DNA from: Kalaharituber pfeilii | Lineage: Eukaryota; Ascomycota; Pezizomycetes; Pezizales; Pezizaceae | Length of the DNA stretch: 64,000 bases | Direction of reading: 5' to 3' | Assembly: GCA_015179045.1 (NCBI GenBank) | Contig: WHUZ01000144.1 | Location: 1-64,000 of the forward strand | Shown: positions 44,274 through 55,800 of the stretch, piece after piece | Layout: each line of letters opens with the position of its first letter | How positions within the stretch are numbered: position 1 is the first letter of the stretch | The notes under the pieces: generated by a model | Databases searched by the model: none | Seen by the model: only the letters and a program-made list of their open reading frames with translations | Told to the model about the DNA's origin: nothing | Position numbers and translations under genes: made by a program

Positions 44274-47200
44274 TTTGAGAACTTTCGAAGGGTTTTCAAA
44301 AACTCGCACTTTCCCGAAAAAACATGCAGTACAAAGCAGCAGCTTTACTCCTACACTTTATGATGTAAGGAAGGAAATATGGGGTCGTATCTTTGATTTT
44401 TGACATTGAAACGGGAAGGATGTATGGGGTACTAGGAAATGGTATCATAGGAGAGGGTTAACACAAAAAGTAAATGGTAAAAAACGATGCCAACAGTCAA
44501 CACCTCGTCATCAAAGAGAACGACGTACTCCTGTCCATTAGGAAGCAGTTATGGACTTCCTGAAGACGACCGGTATAATCTCCGAGATCAGAACATTCTC
44601 TACGGACGGAGCAAAGTTGTAACAAACACACTGCGTCTGTATTCGCCTCCGGTATCGTTGTCTGTCTCGGCTCCTTCTCCGGCAAATACCTCCTCAGCCT
44701 CTTAGGATTCTCCTCGAAAAATGTGAAAACTTCCTGTTGGATCCATAGAACAATTAGCCTCTTCAAACAACAAAATGGGAAATAGTTGGATATACCTCCA
44801 CCCCTTGTCCCCGTTCCCTTCCTGCTCCCTTCCCCCTCCTCGCAACTCCCGCCCCCGTGTGCCAATCTCATACGTAGAACGGTAACCCGGATCTCCATTC
44901 CCAGGACGCTGCTCTTCCCAGCTGTGCAGCTGCAGCTTCTGAAAACTTTAATTATAACGCTTTGTATGTCATTTGTTTCGGTGATTATAGCAGTGCACAG
45001 TATAGATACCATAGGCGTTGTCCGACTGCCAGAAACCATATTAAATGTTTCATAGGTAAACAGGCGCATTCCTCGGACTCTTCACCCGACCCTTAGCAGC
45101 CCAAGCCAATGCATAACGAAACCTCGACCAACAGCACCATCCTTCCAGTCTTAAAGTTTCATTCCACATAAAACAATAGCCACTGATGCCTATCAAACTG
45201 GAGATTCCCACTATAACAGATGTGGTAAAAGCAGAGAGGTACTGTGTCTAATTTAGCAACTGGAGCAAGACCAAAGAACAAATCAAGGCAAGATTCCAAA
45301 ATTTATTGCTGCTGTCTTGCCGTTATAGATTATGAGGAGCTGAAGAGATGGCCGCGGGCGGACAGAATCCAGGAGTCCGTCAGGGGTGATAGAGCCCCTT
45401 CCCCCCCCCCCCCCCAACCCCCAACCCCCGCACCTGAAGGGCACAGGGGTGGATGAGATCCGCGGTTAACCATCCCTTGCCATAGTCCATCAGGGCTGCA
45501 TGTGTCAGAAAAAAGGTCATGAACACCGTCAAAATGCCCCTATCCATTCAAACATTATTCCTGTATATGTAGTTTGCTTCGACTCTCACCATAACCCGAG
45601 CCGTAAGTAATGAAAAGATGTTCACCAAAAAAGCTTGAGATCACACATGAGCTTCTTATTCAGGGCAACGTTTGAACCTCTCGGACTTCAAGGGGATAAA
45701 TCCAGACGGTTGAACAAGGACGCTGTAAAAGTAGAGCGGCGGAGTGCGGGAATGGAGGCAGAAGTTTCAGATTCCGACATCATGTGTTGCTGGAGACCTA
45801 AAATATTGTGAGCTATTGGCGTGCAAAGAACAGTTCCATGTCGGGGTAGTGAAAATCTGTGGCGGGAAGGGTAGAAGCATGAAAGAGTGGCGTTTATAGA
45901 GTCTCGTAACCAGGAGTTTGTACTTATTTCCTTCAACAACGGTAGCCATGCTTCCTCATAGTCAATCAGGGCTGAATATCAGCAATGAACCACAGAAAAC
46001 AAAAGTCAAAAGATTTGTTGCGTTCAGCTGTGCTAGGGTATGTCGTAGCCCCTGCTACCCTGATGAAACCCACATTTTCCTCGTCAAAGAAGTGGCTGGC
46101 TCCTTCGTCACCGAAGAGCCTGCTAATGGGGCATAAGTTAAGTAACTTCTTAGCAACGCCTCACGAGTCACGACACCCATGAGTCTCGGCGACCGATGTA
46201 TAAACCACGACAAAGCTTCAAGTTCCTGCAATTGTTACGTACCATGTTCTTCATCTGCTGGCTGCGGAAAGGAGATGCACTTATCCGTACATAGTGCTTG
46301 GAAAGTCTGTGTGATAGTTGAGTTGCTGCGAGGAATAAAAGGAATCAAATCTGCATGATTCTATACGGGATAGAGGGCAGAGGAAGCTACTGGTTGATTA
46401 CTAGGAGAGAGGGAGTATGACCTCAACTACTCTGGAGCAGCCTAGCTAGACTCTAGGCACGAGAACAGCTATTCTTGCTGGCCTTTGCAGGTAAAAAACT
46501 ATCGCTGAATCTCAATAGTTTGAAAGGTTGGAGATTATAGATAGTATAGGTTAGTTAGAATTCCTAAGGCTGCTGACGTCAATACATAAAAAAGCAAAAA
46601 TTAGTGGGACCGTGTGCTGTCCACCCTCGGTCAAGGAGGATTCGGTTGTTGGTTGTCGGATTCGAACTCTCTTCCCCCGGCAGCTTGTGCCTTGCTTGCC
46701 ACTCCCTAATGAGCGCCTGTCCCTCGCGGCGGGAACCCCTAAGCCAGCACACCAGCCCCACTTGTTGCATGTGCCTATGTGTCCTGGATTATGAAGTGAT
46801 AGTGCTAATGACCAGCGCAGCTAGCAGCCTCACTGATCGCCTAGTAACTCGTAGCTTCATAATTTCGGTTCTGACCCTTTCGTCAGTCTCCATCCTTCTC
46901 ACAACCAGGTTATCCCACTTTTGTACTAACTGTTGTCACGATGCTCAGCAAAAGTAGAGATTCATATTTGGATGCGTCACCAATCTCGTGCCTGCACCGC
47001 CATCTACAATTGAGAGGCGAAATCGATCTAGTACAGTCTCGAACTACCTCTTGCGAGCCTCGAATGTTCCTCGAAGAAATATTCGTCAGCTGTGCTGTCA
47101 ACAGGGTTGCATGAACCAGAACAAAGCAGAAACAGTGGGTCTGGATAACATCAAAGACTCATTTCGCCAAACATGGAGTAGGATTTTCTTTCTCATGACT

Positions 47201-48388
47201 TCGCTGCTTTCATTGATCTAAAAACCTAAGCCGACTGTACTTATTCAAAGGATCAACTGACTCATTGGCCTGACTATCTAAAGTTTTTCTATTTTGCTTT
47301 AAAGATTGACACCAATTGAGACTAGACTAAAGCTGAACTCAGCAGAGAACAGACGTGAGCTAGCTCTACTTGCCGACTCATGCTCGAGCGTTCTGACCAA
47401 AGTGAGTCTCTGTATCTGCAGCATTTACATCGGCACCAGCATCGTCTCCAACTCTATTCTCAGACCCTTGAAATAACTTTCTCGCCACCCATGGACATCA
47501 ATAAAACCCAGAAAGGTCAAGGACACATGCTAGTCTCATTGTAGGAACATGCAAAGTCGTACCGAGCCGGTTCTAACATCTTTTTCGCAGGATAGAAAAA
47601 CGAAGGTTCAGAAGTCCGACCCAAGGAGATTCAACCGGAAGAGACGAGACCAATGACGAGTTCGTTGAAAACGATGTCTCTGCAGACAGCAATGCGGAAT
47701 AGAGGCGACTATTCTAAGTAGATCCTGTGCCTGAACAAGCGGTGAATGAAGGTTTGTACTTGTATAAAATTCGAAGCAATATTTGTATTGTCCAGAAGTA
47801 GGGAAGTGAATAACCTGAATTGCTCAACATATTCGTATTCGCTTAGCGGTACTCCAATATGCGTTTTCAAACCTTCTCACCTTGATGCTAACCTTAATGC
47901 TGTAGTCAAAGCTTTCTGATATCTAGCCATCGTTCGTTGGATTTGGCTTTTGATAACCGTTATTGTTCAATACCACTGAGGACCAATACGAAATTTAGCC
48001 TACGAGGATATTCTTTCATCTCGGGCAGAGGCACTCAGGGAAGCCCTTAGACAGTCTCCAGCCTTTGGGAGCTTGAAACAGTTTGCGTAACTTCTTTATC
48101 GTCTCGTCAGTCGAGAGCAAGGCCGAGTGCCAAGAATACATCAACCACAGTATGATAGACAGTCATCCTTAGAAACATCGGAATAAAGTCAAGCAACCCA
48201 CTTGCAGCCCGAAACGCCCCAGCCAAATTACTACGAGACTGCTCGGCTGGTAGGCTTCCGACATTGACCGCAAGTATAAATCGTGGGACTACTGCAATCT
48301 TAACCCTGAAGCCTCGCCTAACAGCGTTCAAAAGTCAAATGAAGCGCATCAGGACTGCGCTGGTACCTGGCCCCAGCCCCGCCGACTC
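44274..48388. other. Four-kilobase stretch without recognisable genes
   Basis: The minus ORF 44497-45069 (190 aa) has no family features. A C(16) tract lies at 45400-45416, and a phrase resembling a mutated family 1 tail at about 45480-45512. GAGTCTCGTAACCAGG occurs at 45899. Short frames at 46579-47221 have no recognisable domain. Confidence 0.45.
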
Positions 48389-48396
48389 TATTTAAG
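48389..48396 (+). promoter_or_regulatory. TATA-like element upstream of the 48654 gene
   Basis: TATTTAAG, 265 bp upstream of the start codon and followed by pyrimidine-rich CCCCCTCTTC and CCTTCGCCCTCCC tracts. Confidence 0.4.
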
Positions 48397-48653
48397 TACA
48401 CTTTCACAGGCCCCCTCTTCGGAGTCTCCTTTGCAGATCCCTGTTCCTTCGCCCTCCCGTTTCACTTTCCAAACTCCACATAGCGATACCAGATACCCAC
48501 TGCGCATAGCATTTCTGCATTTATTGGAACAAATCTGCATTACGATTGCCGGATCAATTGATCTAGGTTCAGCATCATTTCAGTTCACCATCATTACCTA
48601 AGCCATTCACGTCTTCACCGCAGACGTAAGGATATCATTTCATTTCCTTGACG

Positions 48654-49874
48654 ATGTCTCCCCCATTTCTTTCGCAGTCACAAAATCCACCTCCGCAGCT
48701 TCACCCACCACCATCCTCGTTAACCAGTCCCACTACGCCCTTGACGCCTGTCAACCCCTCCCAGGAAAGCCTTGACGCTTGGGGTTGCCGAATCCAACTT
48801 ACGACAGACTGCCAAAGCCTCGGTTGCTGGATCTCTGTCCTCGACAAATACCCCTATTTGCAGGCCCCCGGTATCCCGAGATACTTTCTGCCTCGGACAT
48901 TCTGCTTCCACACTTTACTCCCTGCACTCGTGGCTTACGTCAAGTATGCCGTCAACCCTAAGGAATATCCTCTCTCCCCCACTGTTCTGGCCACATTGGC
49001 AATCGAAGAGCCCGAGACGCCCTGGGCCCACATGCCCACTGCCCTTGGGAGGCGGTGGCTCCGATGGCTCGTCGAGAACCGGATAAGACTGCACTTGACA
49101 GCTATGGAGCCACATATAAATAACCAGGCTAACGAGCGGTGGATGGCGGTATGGTGGGAGATGGCTAGCCGTACCCTTTATATGCTGCTTGGGGATATCC
49201 AAGCCGGTATGGAGCTCGCCGACAAAGCTGAAGCTGTGGCCTGGGAGGCTGCGCAGCCGCCTATGACGCCTTTAACTGAAGAAGTAGTGAAAAAAAGGTC
49301 TACACAAGCAAAAGGTGCAGAGATCAAGTCGGAAAACGACACGCCCAAGCCTACAGGGAAAACAGACAGGCCAACCCCGACCAGCAAACCCGAATCCAGT
49401 CCTGGTGAGAGTTCTAGTCCGAAGTCCACCATAAGCTTCAAAGAAGCTGAAGAAGCACGGCTGTGCGAGTACCGCAGAAAAGTAAAATCCATCATCCAAG
49501 TGCGACAGTGGAACAGTGTGTGCCTGTACCGCCAGGATATTTGGCGCATGCATTGGGATCGCCGGCCGTGGAATCCGGCGGCAAGCGCCGCGGCATGGTT
49601 CAAAGGTCCACTTGCCCCGAATCCAATCCCTGGCATGCGGAAGGAGCCGAGAGGGAAGAAGATTGTGTTTCCGTTGATAAGGGTGCCATTGAAACCAAAG
49701 CTCAAGGAGTGGGAGTTGGATTTGGACGAGATGCACCAGGAGTTTTGGAGGGAGGAGAGGGGGGTGGATGCGCCGAGGGAGGAGGAGTATGTGATAGAGG
49801 GTAATTCAAATTGGGGGAGGATACCAAAGTTTGAGGAGATGCGGCATGGGGGATTGAGGCGAAATGGTACGTAA
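48654..49874 (+). CDS. Hypothetical Trp-rich protein
   Basis: The frame opens at a TTG (48648), but the first ATG is at 48654, giving 406 aa. The N-terminal 40 residues are Pro/Ser-rich. Residues 40-200 look folded and Trp/Leu-rich (WGCRIQLTTDCQSLGCWISV, RRWLRWLVENRIRLHL, RWMAVWWEMASRTLYMLLGD). Residues 215-265 are a low-complexity Lys/Pro/Ser linker. The C-terminal part is again Trp-rich (WNSVCLYRQDIWRMHWDRRP). No family is recognised. The frame is intact and not part of any repeat I could see, so it is probably a real, perhaps lineage-specific gene. Confidence 0.6.
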   Translation: MSPPFLSQSQNPPPQLHPPPSSLTSPTTPLTPVNPSQESLDAWGCRIQLTTDCQSLGCWISVLDKYPYLQAPGIPRYFLPRTFCFHTLLPALVAYVKYAVNPKEYPLSPTVLATLAIEEPETPWAHMPTALGRRWLRWLVENRIRLHLTAMEPHINNQANERWMAVWWEMASRTLYMLLGDIQAGMELADKAEAVAWEAAQPPMTPLTEEVVKKRSTQAKGAEIKSENDTPKPTGKTDRPTPTSKPESSPGESSSPKSTISFKEAEEARLCEYRRKVKSIIQVRQWNSVCLYRQDIWRMHWDRRPWNPAASAAAWFKGPLAPNPIPGMRKEPRGKKIVFPLIRVPLKPKLKEWELDLDEMHQEFWREERGVDAPREEEYVIEGNSNWGRIPKFEEMRHGGLRRNGT

Positions 49875-50469
49875 TTCTGAGTTTGGTTGGAATCTCACTT
49901 GCAGCGACTACCTAAGAGACTGAATTGCAGGACATCTCACATGAAATGCACTCGCTTGCTGAGCTTTTGATTTTTATATTGTTGCGGTCTGTTGAAGGGC
50001 ATTTAAGTAATAGGCTTGCCACAGATGTATATCTAGGATCACTAAGCTACAGAACTAAGTAGCATATAGCCATGTAGAAGCTGTGGTGCCGCACTACGCT
50101 TCATACATAGATCTCTTATTATCTGATGCTCATAGAAAATAGAAGTACTTCGACTCAGGGTAACGCTTTTCTTCCTACTTGGTTGTTTACTCGAGTACCG
50201 TACTCTACTTTATCCATGCTTATGCACCCTGACGCTTGTACCATAAGGCTGCATACACATTGCTAGTTTAGCTTCAAGCCAATTCATTACAACAGTAGGG
50301 ATAACTCGGAAGTCCTTGCTCGTGTCAGCAACATGCCTTGGCAACCGCAAAACTTTCTGGTGGTGAGTCAACTGGACTTGCTCATGACCCTTTTTCCATT
50401 GTCCTGTCCTTTTGTCCTTGCAGCTTTTTGATATTTCTCCTGTGTATGCCGGGTATACCAAGAGGAGCA
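49875..50469. other. Spacer between the 48654 gene and the MULE
   Basis: AT-rich, no ORF with family features. It includes the 3' flank of the gene and runs to the left end of the MULE. Confidence 0.4.
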
Positions 50470-50621
50470 CCGGAATGTCTCCATCCAGTCAATTTTCTGA
50501 CTGGATGGAAGTAGGGATAAGAGGCGCTAGCCAGATATATATTTAAAGCATCCGCTAATCTACTAGTACATACAACCCATGTTCACACCCATGTTCACAT
50601 CGTTATCCCCCACGCCACAAT
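50470..50621 (+). repeat. Left terminal inverted repeat of the MULE
   Basis: It contains CTACTAGTACATACAACCCA and duplicated CCCATGTTCACA phrases. Its inverse is at 57305-57456. Confidence 0.85.
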
Positions 50622-50668
50622 ACAAGGATGCATGGATATTTCTAAAAATTTGAACAATGCTTCCTTCG

Positions 50669-51360
50669 GCACGCGATCAGGAGAATGAAGGCGATAGCGA
50701 GGGGAGACCCAACACACGACGGTGCGACGAACAAGCTGAGAAAAGCATGGGAGGAGAGGGTGGGGAGGGGGGACATAGACGTGGCGGTTATGTGGGTGAA
50801 GGCTCACGTAGGCATAGAGGGGAACGAAGAGGCAGACAGGGTGGCGGGTTGGGGGACAGCCTTGCAATATAAGGCGGAGGTGGTTACAGAGGCGGGGCAG
50901 AGACAGAAGCTCAGGAGAGAGAGAGCGGAAGAGAGGAACAGGTTAGACTTGGCGTACAGACCATTAGAAAGGCTAGGCAGGGAAGTTAGCCGACTAGCGG
51001 GGCTCCTGGGAGGGAAGGGGCTGAGGTCGTGGAGGTGGAAGATTGGGGAAGGGGATGGGCCAGAATGCAGATGGTGTGGAGAAGCTGAGGAGACGACTGA
51101 CCATCTATTGGGTGAGTGTAGGGTATGGAGGAGGAGGTGGCCAGGGGGTGAAGAGCATGTGAGGAACCCTCCGAAGAGGAGGGAAGGGGAGAGAGACAGG
51201 CTAGGGACTCTTATAGAAATGTTGGGGGAGTGAGGGGGGGAGGAGGGGGGGTGAGGAGGGGATAGGTACATCTAACTTTGTCGTATCTAACTATCACAAC
51301 ATCGCCATAGCCCTTAGGGCGGCAAGCGATTAAATGATATAAAAAAAAAAAAAAAAAAAA
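50669..51360 (+). mobile_element. 5'-truncated LINE with intact C-terminal ORF, family 1
   Basis: A 692-bp insert flanked by AATGCTTCCTTCG (50656-50668 and 51361-51373). The ORF 50685-51233 encodes the end of RNase H (VMWVKAHVGIEGNEEADRVA), the lineage signature LAGLLGGKGLRSW and an intact zinc-finger-like CRWCGEAEETTDHLLGEC. The tail is GCCATAGCCCTTAGGGCGGC plus about 21 A. It is the best preserved C-terminus of the family 1 lineage here. Confidence 0.92.
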
Positions 51361-51541
51361 AATGCTTCCTTCGCTTTCTTCACTACCTCCCTACTGCTAC
51401 CGGGATTGCTTCAGCTTACACCTCATCTCATACAACCTCGGCTCATAGAACCTCGCCTCATACAACCTTGACTAAAGCCTCGCCTTACACTATCTCAGCT
51501 CCAATTATGTCTCTTCAATGTCTGTATCTCTTCTCCGTGCC

Positions 51542-52790
51542 AACAGAGACCTCCACCCGACGGCCAATAAGGAAAAGACAAAATGCCGAAGGGCAAAAAC
51601 AAAGCGAGAGCCGCCCCTCCCTCTCCGCCACCTCCAAAAGCCCCCCCTCCGCCGCCATCACCACCACCGACGTCGGAAGGAGCGACGTTAAGCTGGGACA
51701 AATACTACCGGTCATGGGACGACATTCCGGTCCCTGACTGGGAAGAAACGGTCCAAGACCTGCTCGACTACAGACGCATGATCCCGAATTTATGGGAGAA
51801 TGTAGTGGCTGCACTTTGGGGAGTCGAGAAGGACACGACCCCAGTCAACGGGTCAATTCTGGCGATACGGTCCTGTGAAGACATGACGTTGAAGGTCTTC
51901 TCCGGGGACCCGAAAGACACCAGACCGAGCTGGCTTAGCCACGCAGACACACCACCACCGCCGCCACCTCAACCCTTGGGGCTCAGCCCCATTACGTGCA
52001 TCCAGACAACCCCGGTGGAGGCCACCACCGAAGCATGCGGACTTAACTACTACACCCTGCTATCGGAGACACCCACCCCCGAAACTCCCACCACCCCCAC
52101 CCCAACAACCCCCGCAGGCAACACACCGGGGACGCCGCCTGCGAACAACCCAAAGAAAAGGAAAGGCAAAGCGGCATTGACACAACCGTACCCCTTGAAG
52201 AAGAGACTTGACGATACGGAGGCCAGAAAGATCGACTCAAGCGGTGCCCCGTCATCGCACACACCAACAGCATCGGCATCAGCCTCCGCGCCCACTCCCT
52301 ACCCCAGACCCACCCCGGAACGCAAGACCGCCCCCCCTCGACCCCAAAAAGCCAAATCCCTGACCCGACCATCCACCCGCAATGCCACCACCCCCAGACC
52401 GGGCATTGTAATACACGGAATAGCCTTGAGAAAGGAACTCGGGAAAGTTCAGATGGTTGGAAACAGACAACAAAGCCATGGGAAAGACAGCAGGGATAAG
52501 ATGGCTTAGAAGCAAGAAGACATTGCAAGAGGGCAAAAAGACAAGCTCGGTGGTGGTCTACCTAGAGGAAGACAAGGTAATGGACAGGGTGAGACTCGGA
52601 GGAAGATGGCTGAGGGCTTGCCGATACGAGTGGGACAGGTGAAGGAAGGAAAGACGTCCCCCGCATCGACCCACCCACAACACCAGAGAGGTCCGTGGGA
52701 CTCACATGTAATGAGACAAGTAGTTAGTTTTTTATTTTTTCCTTTAATAAAAACCTCGCCATAGCCCATAGGGCGGCGCGCGAGTAATGA

Positions 52791-52822
<32 letters not shown>
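51542..52822 (+). mobile_element. LINE derivative with ORF1 directly joined to the 3' tail
   Basis: A 1281-bp insert flanked by TCTTCTCCGTGCC (51529-51541 and 52823-52835). It begins 41 bp before the ORF1 start and ends in the family 1 tail with about 28 A. The reverse-transcriptase ORF2 is absent, so this is an internally deleted copy. Confidence 0.88.
51583..52642 (+). CDS. LINE ORF1 (gag-like) protein
   Basis: The start MPKGKNKARAAPPSPPPPKA is basic then Pro-rich. A compact segment (WDKYYRSWDDIPVPDWEETV) and a long Pro/Thr linker follow. The conserved end starts GIVIHGIALRKELGK and continues after a frame change near 52450 with TSSVVVYLEEDKVMDRVRLG and LRACRYEWDR (52457-52642). The same end occurs intact in the copy at 62265 (GIVVHGIALRKNLGNVRKWL), which shows where this frame was lost. 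LINE ORF1 proteins bind RNA; a CCHC knuckle is not seen here. Confidence 0.7.
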
Positions 52823-52826
<4 letters not shown>

Positions 52827-52853
52827 CTCCGTGCCCGCGAAATCATTGCTGCT

Positions 52854-53722
52854 ATGCCGGCTGCATATTTAAAAAAGCCTGAGAAGGGTGAAAGATATGG
52901 GCTAAACCCCAGTGCTGCGAAAACCCGTTTGCAGGCTTATGCCTTTTCTCAAGGCTTCTTGATTTTGGTAGCAAGTAGCTCAGAGCAATGTGGAAGGATC
53001 CACTATAGTTTAACAGCCACTGCTGTGACCCAAAAGGAATATAAAGCTAGTGATGGTATGAGCAAGACTGACCCTGAAAAAAAGCTTTGTCAACGCCAGG
53101 CCTTGGTAAGTCAATTATAAATATATCTATTTAGTTTGAATATTAACTATTGAGGTAGCATCGACACCTTGGCTACAAATGGGAGGTATATATATCCTTA
53201 CAGAAGGTGGAAAAGACCAACAAAGGTAGTGTTCAAAAGGAATGGTTTATAGGAGTAAAGCAACTTGAGTATACCCATGAGATAGCAGAAAATCCATTTG
53301 ATTATCCGGAACATTTAACATTTAACCAAGACCATGAAAAGCTTCTTACAGAAGCTCATTGTCTTAAAGAAGCTGGTGTTAGTCATACACAAGCAAATAA
53401 TATCCTTCTTGTATCTATTGAGCATAAAGCCTATTACAATAATAGCAATCTATGCAAACCAGTTGCTGATAGTATCTTACAAAATATGAATCGCATTTTT
53501 CAGTTGTTAGATAATGCAAATATACATTGTATTCCATGCTATACAATAATTCAGCAACAACTCGAACCTAAGGTCTAATGCCTAGATGCTCTTTTCTTTA
53601 CATCTAACAGCCAAATTCATCGAGTAAAACGCTTTGCATTCGGTTTTATAATGGAGTTGGATACTACATTTCATACGAATAAGCATAAGATGCCTCTTCT
53701 ATCAGTTGTTGGAGTCAAAGGT
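52854..53722 (+). pseudogene. MULE transposase N-terminal half, interrupted by a LINE
   Basis: Exon-like frames are 52854-53105 (QAYAFSQGFLILVASSSEQC, FAR1-type DNA-binding region), 53203-53578 (EWFIGVKQLEYTHEIAENPF, matching the 'W.......H-HE.A..P' segment) and 53580-53722. The last contains FGFIMELDTTFHTNKHKMPL followed by LSVVGV, the MULE phrase with the first catalytic Asp (DTT). Introns of GTAAGT type separate the frames. The frame ends where LINE sequence begins, so the rest of the DDE domain is missing or displaced. Confidence 0.7.
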
Positions 53723-54641
53723 AGCTGCAACAGTGAGAGTCTGTGAAGTGGAGCTGCTCTCATTTGTAGATGATATGAACTGTGTTATTCTGGATTGGGA
53801 AGGAGGAAAGGATATGAGGAGAATTGGGGAGAGAATTGCAGGAGTAGTCAGGGAGGTTGCTGAAGCTCACGATCTACCACTGGAGACCTCAAAGGAGGAG
53901 GTCCTAGTCATGGGTAAGAAGGCCAAGAGAAGGGCAGATGTTGAGAGGTGCAAGTGGCTAGGGGTGATTTGTGATAGCACTCTTGATTTCGACCTCCACT
54001 GGAAAAGCCGGATCGAGAAAGCCAGGAAACTCATGGGCGCGCTGTCTGGGCTAGGCAACTCTTAATGGGGTATGAGTCCTATCTCATGGAGAAAGGCTTA
54101 TACAGGCATGGTAAGGGCAGTGGCCCTTTGGGGGTCCGAAATTGGGTGGAGAGGCCAGAAGCAGTGGAGAGAGGAGTTTGAGAAGTTGCAGTATCAAGCA
54201 CTCCGCAAATGCACTGGTGCAGTCCGAGGGGCAGCGAGAGTAAAGGTCGAGGCCATTGCTGAAGTAGAGAGTGTAACGACGATTCTCGATCAAGGCCAAG
54301 CAAGATATGCACTAAGATCAGTGAGGGACCCTACAGGAGTCGGAGATTTATGGCCGGAAAGCTTCACTGGAATGGTAGCCCCAGACCCAGACAGAGAGGG
54401 TGAGAGGGGGAGGGACTGGAGAGACTTTAGCTTGAATTATGCTACAGACAAAAATGATGGGTTTGAGTCAGTAGCTGGAAAGATTGCCAGCACTCTCGAG
54501 GTCAATGAGGAGGAGAGAGTGTCCTGGGGGCGAGATGTACACCTACCACAGACAGGCATTGAGGTCATTGACCTCAAGCTGTGCAAGGAAGGCGCCCCAG
54601 CCAAATGGGAAAAGGCCATCAATGAGGCTTTTTTTACTTGA
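53722..54641 (+). mobile_element. LINE reverse-transcriptase fragment
   Basis: The frame 53706-54065 contains ELLSFVDDMNCVILDW, the RT motif C (F-V-DD), and KWLGVICDSTLDFDLHWKSR. After one stop the frame 54072-54641 gives MVRAVALWGSEIGWRG and the connecting region up to AKWEKAINEA. At that point the RNase H part would be expected, but it is found in the opposite orientation at 54757-55744. Confidence 0.8.
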
Positions 54642-54756
54642 TGGCTTGCAGTTATTCTATATTAGTTGCTGTATAGCTTTTAAAGCATGCTCAATATCAG
54701 CTATATTCTCACTATGAATAAAGTACACGCCAATAAGAAATGTAGTACCAGAGTTA

Positions 54757-55744
54757 TTTTTTTTTTTTTTTTTTAAATTCACGTAACCCCGCATACAGGC
54801 TACCAGCCTATGGCAGGGACCCATATACCCGGGCCAGGTTTGGGACAACTAACTACGGAATCTACATACACACCTTGAGCACCCAGTGCCCTCTGTCCCC
54901 CGGCCCCCGGCTACCCCAGATCGAGGCAGGCAAACCAGTACTCGACCGGGTCACCTTCCACGCCTTCTTGCTTCCAGCCTTTCTCCGCTAGGTCCTCCCA
55001 GGACTGCCAGGTGACATGTGCCCCATTTTTGTTCTTCCTCTGGGGCCGCTCCAGTTCGGTGCATCTGAACACCACATGCTCAGCACTCCATGCCTCACCA
55101 CATGTGCATTGTACCTCCTAGCCACTGACCATCCTCCTCCACATAGCTCCGCCTTTTCCAGTCCGCAGCCATGTGTAATTTGTGAGTGCTCTCCTGCCCC
55201 ACTTTACGAATTTGCCCTTCCCAAACCCTGCACGCTCCCTCTCCTCTTTTCTTTTTCGAACTAACTCTTGACGCAGCCCACCCTCAGTGGCCTGCCCATC
55301 ATACCTCATGCACTTGGCCCCCTCTTTGGCCAACTCATCCGCCTTCTCATTGCCTTCTATCCCCACGTGGGCCTTGGCCCATGCCAGCTTCACTGCATCC
55401 GCCTTCCTTAGCCTCCGCCGCCTCTCTGCAATCAGCTCTATCACCCGCGCTAGGTCTGCGGTTCTTGCCTTGCCAGTTTTTCCTGCTTTCTGGACTGCAC
55501 TGATAGCTGCCTAGGAGTCTGCGAGTAGTAGTACTTTTGCACTGCCATCAACTGCTTCAAGGGTACCCCTCATTTCTGAGACCTCACCGTCCCACACAGT
55601 TGCTTTTGTGCCTACCCACCGGGACCCCTCTGACTCACCTGCTACCACCTGCCTCCAGCACCATCCACCACCAACACCGCCTTCCTCACTGCGGCTGCCA
55701 TCTGTAAAAATAGCCACTGAGTCACCCTTAGCCTCATTGATGGC
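54757..55744 (-). mobile_element. LINE RNase H and 3' end, inverted relative to its RT, family 2
   Basis: From 55744 downward: RAINEAKGDSVAIFTDGSRS (first RNase H Asp), VSEMRGTLEAVDGSAKVLLL ADS, AWAKAHVGIEGNEKADELAK, then FGKGKFVKWGRRALTNYTWL and a CTCGEAWSAEHVVFRC zinc-finger-like block in another frame. It ends near 54915, followed by a full family 2 tail and T(18). The start repeats the INEA codons at which the plus-strand RT stops. Confidence 0.8.
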
Positions 55745-55800
55745 CCTGCCTTGGCGAACAGCTGCATGCGGGGTCACGTGAAAAAAAAAAAAAAAAAAAA
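55745..55800 (+). repeat. LINE family 2 tail in plus orientation
   Basis: CCTGCCTTGGCGAACAGCTG, CATGCGGGGTCACGTG and about 21 A. It directly abuts the inverted RNase H segment. No duplication was found for it alone. Confidence 0.7.

Noticed and set aside
44497..45069. 190-aa minus-strand ORF as a gene
   Set aside because: No domain, atypical composition (Cys/Arg/Thr-rich, GGG and EEGEG stretches), and no intron signals or promoter features to support it.
46630..46720. GGATTCGAAC near 46664 resembles the T-loop of a minus-strand tRNA
   Set aside because: The bases on either side (GAGAG and CCGAC on the minus strand) do not pair as a T stem, and no anticodon or acceptor stem could be built around it.
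53700..55800. Simple twin-priming (5' inversion) as the explanation of the inverted LINE
   Set aside because: In twin priming the inverted part should not carry its own poly(A) tail, but here the inverted segment ends in a full tail and T tract, so the event must be more complex.
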